Positions 16,783 through 24,187 of a stretch of DNA of 56,854 nucleotides are shown in pieces. The stretch spans positions 1 to 56,854 of the forward strand of contig JAAFKE010000021.1 in assembly GCA_013298215.1 (NCBI GenBank), given 5' to 3'. This DNA comes from Cytophagales bacterium (GTDB lineage Bacteria > Bacteroidota > Bacteroidia > Cytophagales > Spirosomataceae). A program made the position numbers and the translations under genes. The notes beneath the pieces are model-generated. The model did no database searches. It saw nothing but the letters and a program-made list of their open reading frames with translations, and was not told the origin of the DNA. Each line of letters opens with the position of its first letter. Positions within the stretch are counted from its first letter, which is position 1.

Positions 16783-17808
16783 TTATTTTATTTTTCTTAG
16801 TTCGTTTTCAATCTCTTCTATCGTGGGCAAACTCGATTTTAAATTGTCAGGAATGATTTCCGTTAGCTGAAATTCGCTCACTCCCATCGGTTTGTTGATG
16901 TCCCTCAATGCAAATTCGGTTTCAAAATTATTTTTATCTCTACACAGCAATATCCCAATGGTGGGCTGGTCTGATTCTGACTTTACCAAACTATCTACCG
17001 CCGACAGGTAGAAATTTAATTTCCCCGCGTATTCGGGGATAAACTTGGTGTTTTTGAGTTCTATCACCACGTAGCATTTGAGCTTTATGTGGTAAAACAG
17101 CAGGTCTAAATAATAATCGCTTTCGCCTACTTCCAAATGGTATTGCTGCCCCACAAAAGCAAAACCTTTTCCCAGCTCCAACAAAAACTTGGTGATGTGG
17201 GCAATCAATTGCCGCTGAACGTCTTTTTCGTGAAAGGGCTTGGTTAGGGTCAAAAAATCAAAAACGTAGGGGTCTTTGAGCGTTTGTTCGGCCAAGTCTG
17301 ATTGGGTAGCGGGTAGGGTATATTTAAAATTATTGATTGCTTTGCCCTGCCTTTGATACAAATTTGTTTTAATCTGCAAGGCCAGCACTTCACGTCCCCA
17401 GCCGTTTTCTATCGTTTCGGCTATGTAAAAATGGGCTTCGTTCAGCGTTTTTGATTTTGTCATGATTTCTACGTGATGCCGCCAAGGAATTTTTCCACCA
17501 AGCTGGTGGAAAAATTCATCGTTTTCGTAGAATTCATACAAACGCTTGATATTGTAGAGGTTAGTTTTTGAAAAGCCTTCCATATCTGGAAATTCTTCTC
17601 GTAAATCTTTCGACAAATCATTCATCCAGTTTTTGCCCCACGGCGCGGTAGCCGAAAGTTCGTGCATCATTTTTCCTAAATCCCAATAAAAAAGTAGTAA
17701 TTCACTGTTAGCGGCGAGTGCTACTTTTATGCGGGATAGGCGTATCCTTTCTTTAACCCCTTTCAACCAATCGGCATAGGGTATGTGGTTGTTTGTTAGT
17801 TCGCTCAT
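16783..17808 (-). CDS. YhcG-type PD-(D/E)XK nuclease (DUF1016 family)
   Basis: A 341-residue protein of the YhcG/DUF1016 family. The N-terminal helical domain (about 1-165) has the usual WDLGKMM and PWGKNWMNDLSKDLREEFPDM pattern. The C-terminal nuclease fold has a catalytic-type Asp in DYYLDLLFY (Asp235) and the ELK motif in CYVVIELK (residues 250-252), so its active site looks intact. The ATG at 17808 overlaps the methyltransferase stop in an ATGA, which decides this start over an in-frame one 123 bp upstream. DUF1016 proteins often travel with restriction-modification genes. It is one of two possible cutting subunits in this operon. Confidence 0.88.
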   Translation of the reverse strand: MSELTNNHIPYADWLKGVKERIRLSRIKVALAANSELLLFYWDLGKMMHELSATAPWGKNWMNDLSKDLREEFPDMEGFSKTNLYNIKRLYEFYENDEFFHQLGGKIPWRHHVEIMTKSKTLNEAHFYIAETIENGWGREVLALQIKTNLYQRQGKAINNFKYTLPATQSDLAEQTLKDPYVFDFLTLTKPFHEKDVQRQLIAHITKFLLELGKGFAFVGQQYHLEVGESDYYLDLLFYHIKLKCYVVIELKNTKFIPEYAGKLNFYLSAVDSLVKSESDQPTIGILLCRDKNNFETEFALRDINKPMGVSEFQLTEIIPDNLKSSLPTIEEIENELRKIK

Positions 17809-20510
17809 TTCTTCTTCGTTTTCTTGGCGGGTTTCGCAAACAAAGTCCCGCGCTGGGTCATCTCTTCGTACAGCCTGAACAAATATTCCAGCCGCTCGGT
17901 GTCGGTCGTGAACGGTTGCAAGCGGTAGCACTGCTCCACGGCGCGGTCGAGTGCTTGGTGGGCCTGCCGCAAGCCCTGGGGCATTTTGTCGGGGTCGTAG
18001 AGTTGGGCCATTGTTTTTTCGGAGTGCAGACCCCGCGCGTCCAAAATGTCATACACGTACAGGTTTAGGGTTTCCTTTTGTTTGAGGCTGATGTCGGGAA
18101 AAGGAAAGGTGTTGTAGCAAAGAGTTGAGGAATAATTATAATCAGATTTCATCCTCCCACAAGTTACTTTCATCCATATCATGTGCATTCTGCTTGATAG
18201 AACTCCAAACAAATAAGGTTCGGTTGTATATAACACTTGTGCTGTGCCATATACAACAGTTTCCTTTGAAATAGAACCAACAGGTAGATAGTCTCTTCTT
18301 TGTGAAGTAATTCCAGGTATCAAAATTCCCTCTAAGAAAAGTGAGGAATCGAATTCGAATTTATAAGGTGTTCTAGCCAACAATTTAGTGTTAGCTTTTT
18401 TACTAGCTAACCTGCTTTTTTTTACAACCTCCAACCTCTCATTCAACAATTTGGAATCTTTTAATTTTTCAAACTCATCATCATTAATATAGATACACCA
18501 CTTTTTTATACCCTTTATGAATTCAGATGTTCCGATGAAAGTCTTTAAGTAATTTTTGAGTTCTGAATTAGAAAATTTATTAAATTCTTGCTCGTTTAAT
18601 AGCAAACCTCCTCCGTCAGTTGGATAACATCCCTTTGTCATTGTTGATTTGAAACTTAGAGGCTTAGTTCTTTTTGTGATGATAGAAACTTTGTGGTGAG
18701 TAAGATATGGATTAATATTATCGACAGCATTAACCACTTTATTTATAAAAAGGTATTTAGGTGATTGAGAAATATTTCTCATACCTATTATTACAACTTC
18801 AACACCTGCATTGCCTTTTGCATTGTTTGTCCACTTAAATGATGTGTACGCAAAAAATATTTCAATACGATTTTTTGCAATTTTTGGCCAAAAGATTCCA
18901 ACTTGTTCACCTTGACAAATTGAATTAGTAGAAACAAAAGCACATTTACTATTGTAATCTTTTATGTAGTCGGATGCTTTAAAAAACCAAATAGAAACAT
19001 AATCCAAACTTTTGTATTCAGTCCGAAAAACAAATTTCATATCATCTTTCTGTTCTTCGTCTTGGTTTCTGCTTCCCAAATAAGGCGGGTTGCCAATAAT
19101 ATACACTTCTTCGTTTTCGGCAATTGGGCAAACGGTTTTCCAATCTAAGCGGGCGGCGTTGTCTCGCACAATTTTCCCCGCTTGTTTGAGGGGCAAAATC
19201 GGTTTTGACTTTCCGTAGCCTTCCAACTTGTCTTCAAACACGCGGTTCATTTGGTGTTCGGCCAGCCAAAGCGAGAGAATGGCCATTTCGTGGGCAAAGT
19301 CATCAAGTTCAATGCCGTAGAATTGGGTCAAATTAATAGAGGTAGTAAAAGTATCATTGAATAATGGGGTCTTCTCTATAAAGATAATTTGCTGAATGAT
19401 TTTAATTTCTATCAAACGAATTTCTTTATAAGTAACAATCAAAAAATTACCGCTCCCACAGGCAGGATCAAAAAATTTGATTTTCGCCATACGGCTAATG
19501 AGTTTCCTTAGTTTAGCAGGCGAGTCGGTCGAAACCTCAAATTCTTCGTAGAGTTCGTCCAAAAACAACGGTTTAATGAGTTTCTGAATGTTGGGCACGC
19601 TGGTGTAGTGCATTCCCAAATCGCTGCGGTATTCGGGAATGACGACGGCCTGAATCATCGAACCAAAAATATCGGGGTTGATATACCGCCAGTTCAATTC
19701 GCCCAGTTCAAGCAAAATATTTCGGGCTTTGGCCGTAAAAACGGGTGCGGCCATGCTGTCGCGGAACAAACCACCGTTTACGTACTCAAATTTCGTCAAG
19801 TGTGCGGGAACATTAATCCTTTTGCTTTTTTCGGTGTTTAATATTTCAAAAATTTGGTTAAGAAACAAATGCGTATCGCTTCCGTCTTGGTTGGTGTGCT
19901 GATGAAGCGTGTCGGTAAAAATGCTTTCGGTCTCGAAAATTTCGGTGTCTTCGGCAAAAAAACAAAACAATAATCTTGACAAGAAAACATTCAGATTGTG
20001 AACGTTTTCTTTTGAATTGTAGATGTCTTGGTTTTTTTCAACGAGGGCATCGTACAACGTCGCCATTTTGTAGGCCGCGTTGCGGTCGGCTTCGTTGTCG
20101 TTGGTAGAATGATATACCTCGCTTCCCGCCAGTGGCAAAAAGAAAGCGTAATGGTTTGGCAAGTCCTTGATGGCAATGTCCAGGTTTTTGCCCGATTTTA
20201 GGTCTTTTGCCACCAAGTTTTTGTAGTCGGTCACGATCGCAAAGCGCGGCGAATGTCTCAAAATGCGTTCTTCATTGGCAACGCTTTCAATGGCAATCAA
20301 CAGTTTTTCGGCCGCTTCTACCCTAAAAAACACCTTCTTTTTGTACAGAATTTCTCCGTCTATTTTAGAAAGGTTATAATCGCCACTTTTCAAACGGGTT
20401 GTGGACGTTTTGGAAATGCCGTAGGCCAACAGCAGGTCGTACAAAAAATCTTCGGGGGAAAAATTCTCAACAATGCGTTTTAGGTTCTGTTCTATTTCGA
20501 GACTGGTCAT
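17805..20510 (-). CDS. MmeI-like N6-adenine DNA methyltransferase/specificity protein
   Basis: A 901-residue class I SAM-dependent methyltransferase resembling type IIG enzymes such as MmeI. The SAM-binding motif I, FFDPACGSGNF, is at about 346-356 and the catalytic NPPY is at 474-477. YNTFPFPDI (799-807) is the element that follows the target-recognition domain in this family, and a helical C-terminus ends in a Lys-rich tail. In the region where MmeI has its nuclease (ExK type), residues about 60-115 show no convincing active site, so cutting is probably done by partner proteins. Codons for about 481-800 are far more AT-rich (a counted line at 18421 is 30% GC against 53% at 19141). The first eight codons lie inside a 127-bp tandem duplication. 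Confidence 0.88.
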   Translation of the reverse strand: MTSLEIEQNLKRIVENFSPEDFLYDLLLAYGISKTSTTRLKSGDYNLSKIDGEILYKKKVFFRVEAAEKLLIAIESVANEERILRHSPRFAIVTDYKNLVAKDLKSGKNLDIAIKDLPNHYAFFLPLAGSEVYHSTNDNEADRNAAYKMATLYDALVEKNQDIYNSKENVHNLNVFLSRLLFCFFAEDTEIFETESIFTDTLHQHTNQDGSDTHLFLNQIFEILNTEKSKRINVPAHLTKFEYVNGGLFRDSMAAPVFTAKARNILLELGELNWRYINPDIFGSMIQAVVIPEYRSDLGMHYTSVPNIQKLIKPLFLDELYEEFEVSTDSPAKLRKLISRMAKIKFFDPACGSGNFLIVTYKEIRLIEIKIIQQIIFIEKTPLFNDTFTTSINLTQFYGIELDDFAHEMAILSLWLAEHQMNRVFEDKLEGYGKSKPILPLKQAGKIVRDNAARLDWKTVCPIAENEEVYIIGNPPYLGSRNQDEEQKDDMKFVFRTEYKSLDYVSIWFFKASDYIKDYNSKCAFVSTNSICQGEQVGIFWPKIAKNRIEIFFAYTSFKWTNNAKGNAGVEVVIIGMRNISQSPKYLFINKVVNAVDNINPYLTHHKVSIITKRTKPLSFKSTMTKGCYPTDGGGLLLNEQEFNKFSNSELKNYLKTFIGTSEFIKGIKKWCIYINDDEFEKLKDSKLLNERLEVVKKSRLASKKANTKLLARTPYKFEFDSSLFLEGILIPGITSQRRDYLPVGSISKETVVYGTAQVLYTTEPYLFGVLSSRMHMIWMKVTCGRMKSDYNYSSTLCYNTFPFPDISLKQKETLNLYVYDILDARGLHSEKTMAQLYDPDKMPQGLRQAHQALDRAVEQCYRLQPFTTDTERLEYLFRLYEEMTQRGTLFAKPAKKTKKK

Positions 20511-20740
20511 TTCAGAAATTTAGCGGTTTAGGGTGTCGTTGCAATTCTCTTCCCTGTATTGTGGGAGCGTTGGCGTTGGCTAAAAAACCGAAATGGCTTA
20601 TGAAGTTCGATCACTGTTCTATTTCGAGACTGGTCATTTCAGAAATTTAGCGGTTTAGGGTGTCGTTGCAATTCTCTTCCCTGTATTGTGGGAGCGTTGG
20701 CGTTGGCTAAAAAACCGAAATGGCTTATGAAGTTCGATCA
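20487..20740. repeat. Perfect 127-bp tandem duplication over the methyltransferase start
   Basis: Two adjacent copies, 20487-20613 and 20614-20740, match at every position. Copy 1 holds the methyltransferase ATG (20510-20508) and codons 1-8. In copy 2 the same eight codons (MTSLEIEQ, from 20637) are followed at the junction by TGA, so the leader carries an eight-codon minigene upstream of the real start. The identity of the copies indicates a recent event. The stretch upstream of both ATG codons is identical, so ribosome binding should be similar at both. Confidence 0.95.
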
Positions 20741-20798
20741 AAAATCGGGGCCAGCGGGGTAGTAGATTTATTTTTCGGTTCTCAACCTCTGTATTTGT

Positions 20799-21437
20799 TC
20801 AGTTGTGTTTGTCGGCATCTTCGTAGGCACTTTTCAAGCCTTTGTCAGTAACGCTGTCAGGAATTACCGTTAAATCTTCCGAGTTCTTAATAAAATAAAC
20901 CCATTGGTCAATGATGGTCGTTAGTTCTGTTTCCTGTTTCTGAAACTTCGGAAGTTCAATAAAGTTAAACTCTATGTCAGTTATAAAATTCTCGCCCGTT
21001 TCGGTGTCAATAATCTTGTGTCGGCTGATGTAGTCTTTATTTTGGGTGACTTCAAAGTCTAAAATTCCGATGAAAAAAGTTGGGTTCAGTTTTTCATACA
21101 AATCTCCTCGGTCAATCTGAGAAGAGTAACTTTTTGAGGCGTAATACAAAACTCGTTTGTCAAAACCGTCAATTTCCGCCAGCGGTTCGCCGCCCGCCTG
21201 CATCTCAACAATGTAGTTTTTGTCGCTTTGGTCTTTGGCTTTTACATCAACGATGGTAACTTTCCCGCCTTTCAAAGCTGGCAGTTGGTAGGGTGTTAGA
21301 ATATCGACCGACACGATTTTTTTGTCGTTTTCCAGCAACAAAACAGCGTTCAGAAAAGAAATCAGCACTTCTTTTCTGTTTTCGTTACCGAAAATCTTTC
21401 GGAACGCAATGTCGTTTTTTATGTCCACAAATTTCAT
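20799..21437 (-). CDS. Rpn-family PD-(D/E)XK recombination-promoting nuclease, C-terminally truncated
   Basis: A 212-residue protein of the Rpn/PDDEXK transposase-like family (DNA endonucleases that promote RecA-independent recombination). The opening MKFVDIKNDIAFRKIFGNE and the nuclease motif VDVKAKDQSDKNYIVEMQ (Asp, then Glu-x-Gln) are intact. It ends at DADKHN followed by TGA. Relatives usually continue after this point with a Trp-Thr-...-Glu-Leu-Glu helix, and the bases after the stop still read Thr-Asn-Thr-Glu-Val-Glu, as if a Trp codon had become TGA. The ATG at 21437 is chosen over an upstream one because the family motif begins there. The gene lies between the methyltransferase leader and a divergent C5-methyltransferase. 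Confidence 0.75.
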   Translation of the reverse strand: MKFVDIKNDIAFRKIFGNENRKEVLISFLNAVLLLENDKKIVSVDILTPYQLPALKGGKVTIVDVKAKDQSDKNYIVEMQAGGEPLAEIDGFDKRVLYYASKSYSSQIDRGDLYEKLNPTFFIGILDFEVTQNKDYISRHKIIDTETGENFITDIEFNFIELPKFQKQETELTTIIDQWVYFIKNSEDLTVIPDSVTDKGLKSAYEDADKHN

Positions 21438-21527
21438 AACACAAAGATAGCATCTTTTGCCAATCTGTCCCTTTGCTTGCCCCAACTTGCAGGCCGAACG
21501 CATTAAAATCAGACTTTGCCAATAGAA

Positions 21528-21600
21528 GCCCCTTTTTGGGGCGACATTCAAGCATTATTCAATCACCGCGCGGGCGCGGTACGCCGCTGCGGGGCCCGTC
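21528..21600. other. GC-rich hairpin cluster in the 302-bp gap between Rpn and C5-methyltransferase
   Basis: The gap 21438-21739 has no gene. It holds a short hairpin GCCCC-TTTTT-GGGGC (21528-21542), then CCGCG-CGGG-CGCGG-like pairing (21566-21579) and a run of G/C up to about 21600, flanked by ATTATT (about 21554) and AATAAT (about 21601) in inverted order. This contrasts with the AT-rich flanks. It could be the edge of an inserted segment or a small repeat element. The rest of the gap carries the promoter at 21675-21707. Confidence 0.4.
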
Positions 21601-21674
21601 AATAATTCAAAACTCATTCCTAAGCAAGTGATGGGTGCTAAATGTAATTGGCTGGCGTATTGTGCACACTTTGT

Positions 21675-21707
21675 TTTGTTGAAATGCAAAACTAAACGCT
21701 ACTTTTG
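21675..21707 (+). promoter_or_regulatory. Bacteroidota-type promoter of the C5-methyltransferase gene
   Basis: TTTG (21675-21678) and TACTTTTG (21700-21707) match the -33 and -7 elements TTTG and TAnnTTTG with a 21-base spacer. Transcription would start near 21714, about 25 bp before the ATG at 21740. Confidence 0.6.
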
Positions 21708-21739
21708 CAGCCACAACGTATAGTCGGACTACCACCAAT

Positions 21740-22792
21740 ATGCACCCCAATAAAGTTTCTACCACCGATTCTCCCCCATTATCCATTCCTTTTTTGGCAC
21801 CGAGCGCGCCTACATTTACGTTCATCGATCTTTTTGCGGGGATTGGTGGTTTCAGGCTGGCGTTGCAAAATCTGGGCGGCAAGTGCGTTTTTACGAGCGA
21901 GTGGGACGCGTCGGCCCAGAAAACATACGCCGCCAATTTTGGCGACGTACCCACGGGCGACATCACCCAGGCGGCCAACAAGGCGTTGATTCCCGACGGT
22001 TTTGAGGTGCTCTGCGCGGGTTTTCCTTGCCAGGCTTTTTCTATTGCGGGGCGGCGAAGCGGCTTTGAAGACACGCGCGGCACACTTTTTTTTGACGTTG
22101 CCGAGATCATCAAAAACAAAAAACCAAAAGCCATATTTTTAGAAAACGTCAAGGGCCTCGTCAGCCACGACAAAGGCAAAACGCTGGCCACCATTCTGAG
22201 CGTATTGCGCAACGACCTGGGCTACTACGTGCCGCCGCCGCGCGTCTTAAACGCCAAGGACTTTGGCGTACCCCAAAACCGTGAGCGCATATTTATAGTC
22301 GGTTTCAGGAACGATCTGGGCATAGATAACTTCCAGTACCCCGAACCAACCAACCAAACCACGGCGTTTGAGGACGTGAAAGAAAGCGGAACGGTGTCGG
22401 CGAAGTACTATCTTTCTACCCAGTATTTGACCACGCTCATTAACCACAAAAAACGGCACGAGGGCAAAGGCAACGGCTTTGGCTACGCCATCATACCCGA
22501 CGACGGCGTGGCCAACGCCATTGTGGTGGGAGGCATGGGGCGCGAGCGCAACCTGGTGTACGACCACCGAATTACTGACTACACGCCCGTGACAAAAATC
22601 AAAGGGGAGGTAAACCGCCAGGGCATCAGAAAGATGACCCCCCGCGAATGGGCTCGGTTGCAGGGCTACCCCGACGATTTTAGGATTGTGGTGGCCGACG
22701 CCCCCGCCTACAAACAGTTCGGCAATTCGGTGGCGGTGCCTGCCATCCAAGCCACCGCCCAACAAATTTTGGCAACCCTAAAACTGACTTAA
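21740..22792 (+). CDS. DNA (cytosine-5-)-methyltransferase, solitary
   Basis: A 350-residue C5-methyltransferase that transfers a methyl group from SAM to cytosine. The SAM motif FIDLFAGIGGFRLAL is at residues 28-42, the catalytic Cys is in GFPCQAFSIAG (Cys97), and FLENVKGL (about 133-140) is the ENV motif. QNRERIFIVGF, the variable recognition region, and the closing YKQFGNSVAVPAI follow, so all core motifs are intact. It has its own promoter and opposite orientation to the four-gene operon. No cognate restriction nuclease is beside it; the truncated Rpn gene is the nearest nuclease. It could be a solitary regulator or protector methylase, or the remnant of a type II system. The recognised sequence cannot be read from the protein. 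Confidence 0.93.
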   Translation: MHPNKVSTTDSPPLSIPFLAPSAPTFTFIDLFAGIGGFRLALQNLGGKCVFTSEWDASAQKTYAANFGDVPTGDITQAANKALIPDGFEVLCAGFPCQAFSIAGRRSGFEDTRGTLFFDVAEIIKNKKPKAIFLENVKGLVSHDKGKTLATILSVLRNDLGYYVPPPRVLNAKDFGVPQNRERIFIVGFRNDLGIDNFQYPEPTNQTTAFEDVKESGTVSAKYYLSTQYLTTLINHKKRHEGKGNGFGYAIIPDDGVANAIVVGGMGRERNLVYDHRITDYTPVTKIKGEVNRQGIRKMTPREWARLQGYPDDFRIVVADAPAYKQFGNSVAVPAIQATAQQILATLKLT

Positions 22793-22807
22793 CTACCCAC
22801 CGCGCAG

Positions 22808-23749
22808 CTACCCGTAAATGCTTTTTAGGATTTCGGCCGCACCTTGGCCTATGAGTTTATCGGCAAGCTCAACGCCCAACGCCTGGGGCGCGTGAACCGC
22901 CGAAGAGGCGGTTTGGCGGAGTAGCGTTTGGCCGTCTAAACTCACAACGCCCGCGCTCATTTGCAGAGTGCTTTCACCGTTTGAGGCATCTACGTGGGTT
23001 TGGCAGAGCCCAAAAACGGGCACGCTGCACCCGCCTTGGAGTTTTTTAAGAAAAGAGCGTTCGGCCAACAAACAGTTTTCGGTGGGTGCGTGGTTGAGCA
23101 ACGACCTAATTTGGGCCTTTCGGGTGGCATCTAAGCCCACTGCCGTTTCGATGGCCACAGTGCCCTGGCCAACGGCTGGCGTGAACGTATCGATCGGCAA
23201 AACCTGGGCAATCAGCGCGTCGTATTTCATTCGGTGCACCCCAGCGTAGGCCAGCAGCAGGGCATCGCAGTGGTTGTCTTCGAGTTTTCGGAGGCGGGTT
23301 TGCAGGTTTCCGCGCATATCAACTATTTTGATGTGCGGATAAAAATGGCGTAAAATTGCCGAGCGGCGGGTCGATGAAGTACCCACCACAAAGGGCGCAC
23401 CGCTGTCTAACGACAGGTTGGTGTTGTGGCTCACCAGCACGTCGTTCACCAGTTCGCGCTCGGTGAAGGCAATGAGCTCTAAATCAGGGGACAAATCAGA
23501 CTGCAAATCTTTGGCGCTGTGCACGGCCACGTCTATGCGCCCATCGCGGAGCTGGTCTTCGAGTTCCTGCGTAAAAACACCCTTGCTGCCAATTTTAGCG
23601 AGCGCACGGTCGAGAATCTGGTCGCCTTTGGTGTCTATGCGCACAATCTGGGTCGAATGTCCGCCCCTTTCGAGTATTTCTTGCACATAATACGCCTGCC
23701 AAAGTGCCAACTGGCTGCCGCGCGTTCCTATTTTAATGGGGGTGTTCAT
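22808..23749 (-). CDS. hemC: Hydroxymethylbilane synthase (porphobilinogen deaminase)
   Basis: A cytosolic enzyme joining four porphobilinogens to the linear tetrapyrrole in haem synthesis. The 313 residues are the usual length. Family motifs are IGTRGSQLALWQ, AVHSAKDLQ, GTSSTRRSA and KIVDMRGNLQTRL. The Cys that carries the dipyrromethane cofactor lies in LQGGCSVPVFG (Cys241). It is convergent with the C5-methyltransferase with only 15 bp between stops, and no other haem genes are nearby. Confidence 0.96.
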   Translation of the reverse strand: MNTPIKIGTRGSQLALWQAYYVQEILERGGHSTQIVRIDTKGDQILDRALAKIGSKGVFTQELEDQLRDGRIDVAVHSAKDLQSDLSPDLELIAFTERELVNDVLVSHNTNLSLDSGAPFVVGTSSTRRSAILRHFYPHIKIVDMRGNLQTRLRKLEDNHCDALLLAYAGVHRMKYDALIAQVLPIDTFTPAVGQGTVAIETAVGLDATRKAQIRSLLNHAPTENCLLAERSFLKKLQGGCSVPVFGLCQTHVDASNGESTLQMSAGVVSLDGQTLLRQTASSAVHAPQALGVELADKLIGQGAAEILKSIYG

Positions 23750-23970
23750 GGGTGTTTTTATCGTATTTTTTCTAAACGGGCACTGGCCGATGCAAATTGA
23801 AGATTATCTCACTGATTGTTTTGGCAATGCAAGACGGCTGCAACGGTGCACACAAAATAAGCGTTTTTTTGGCCAAATACAAAGTCCCCAACACAGTGGA
23901 GTGATAGGGCTAAAACGTTGGATTGTGCGTAAATTGCCACCCGTATTGGTTTTAGTGGATAAAAACGCCA

Positions 23971-24118
23971 TTGCCTGTGTCTCACAGGCAACAATATTCC
24001 AACGCCGTTGCCTGTGTCTCACAGGCGACGATGTCCTTACGATTTTGCTTGTCAGTGGGAGCGTTTGTTGTCAGTGAAGACACTGACAACGGCACTCTGA
24101 CAACCGCGTTCTGACAAC
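23971..24118. repeat. Cluster of hairpin repeats in the hemC-pbpC gap
   Basis: The 438-bp gap 23750-24187 has no gene but holds three small palindromes. TTGCCTGTG-TCT-CACAGGCAA is at 23971-23991. A second copy at 24006-24030 has an 11-bp stem with one T.G wobble. A different palindrome, GTTGTCAGTG-AAGA-CACTGACAAC, is at 24067-24090. It is followed by CTGACAAC at 24097 and 24111 and preceded by TGTCAGTG near 24050. The wobble base in copy two keeps pairing while the base changed, so the fold seems to be what is kept. They look like small dispersed intergenic (REP-like) repeats. No T tract follows, so they are not typical terminators. Confidence 0.75.
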
Positions 24119-24187
24119 GGCGTTAATTTGTAATTATCAATTACTTGTTCATTCAATCATCCAAAACGGGCGGCGTACCGCCCCAAC

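Noticed and set aside
13605-20510. Assignment of the four-gene operon to BREX or DISARM
   Set aside because: No PglZ, BrxL or DrmA/DrmB-type protein is present; only a methyltransferase and a helicase are shared in a general way.
23971-24118. Possible CRISPR array in the hemC-pbpC gap
   Set aside because: The repeats are short palindromes of two different kinds with irregular spacing, and there are no equal-length spacers or cas genes.
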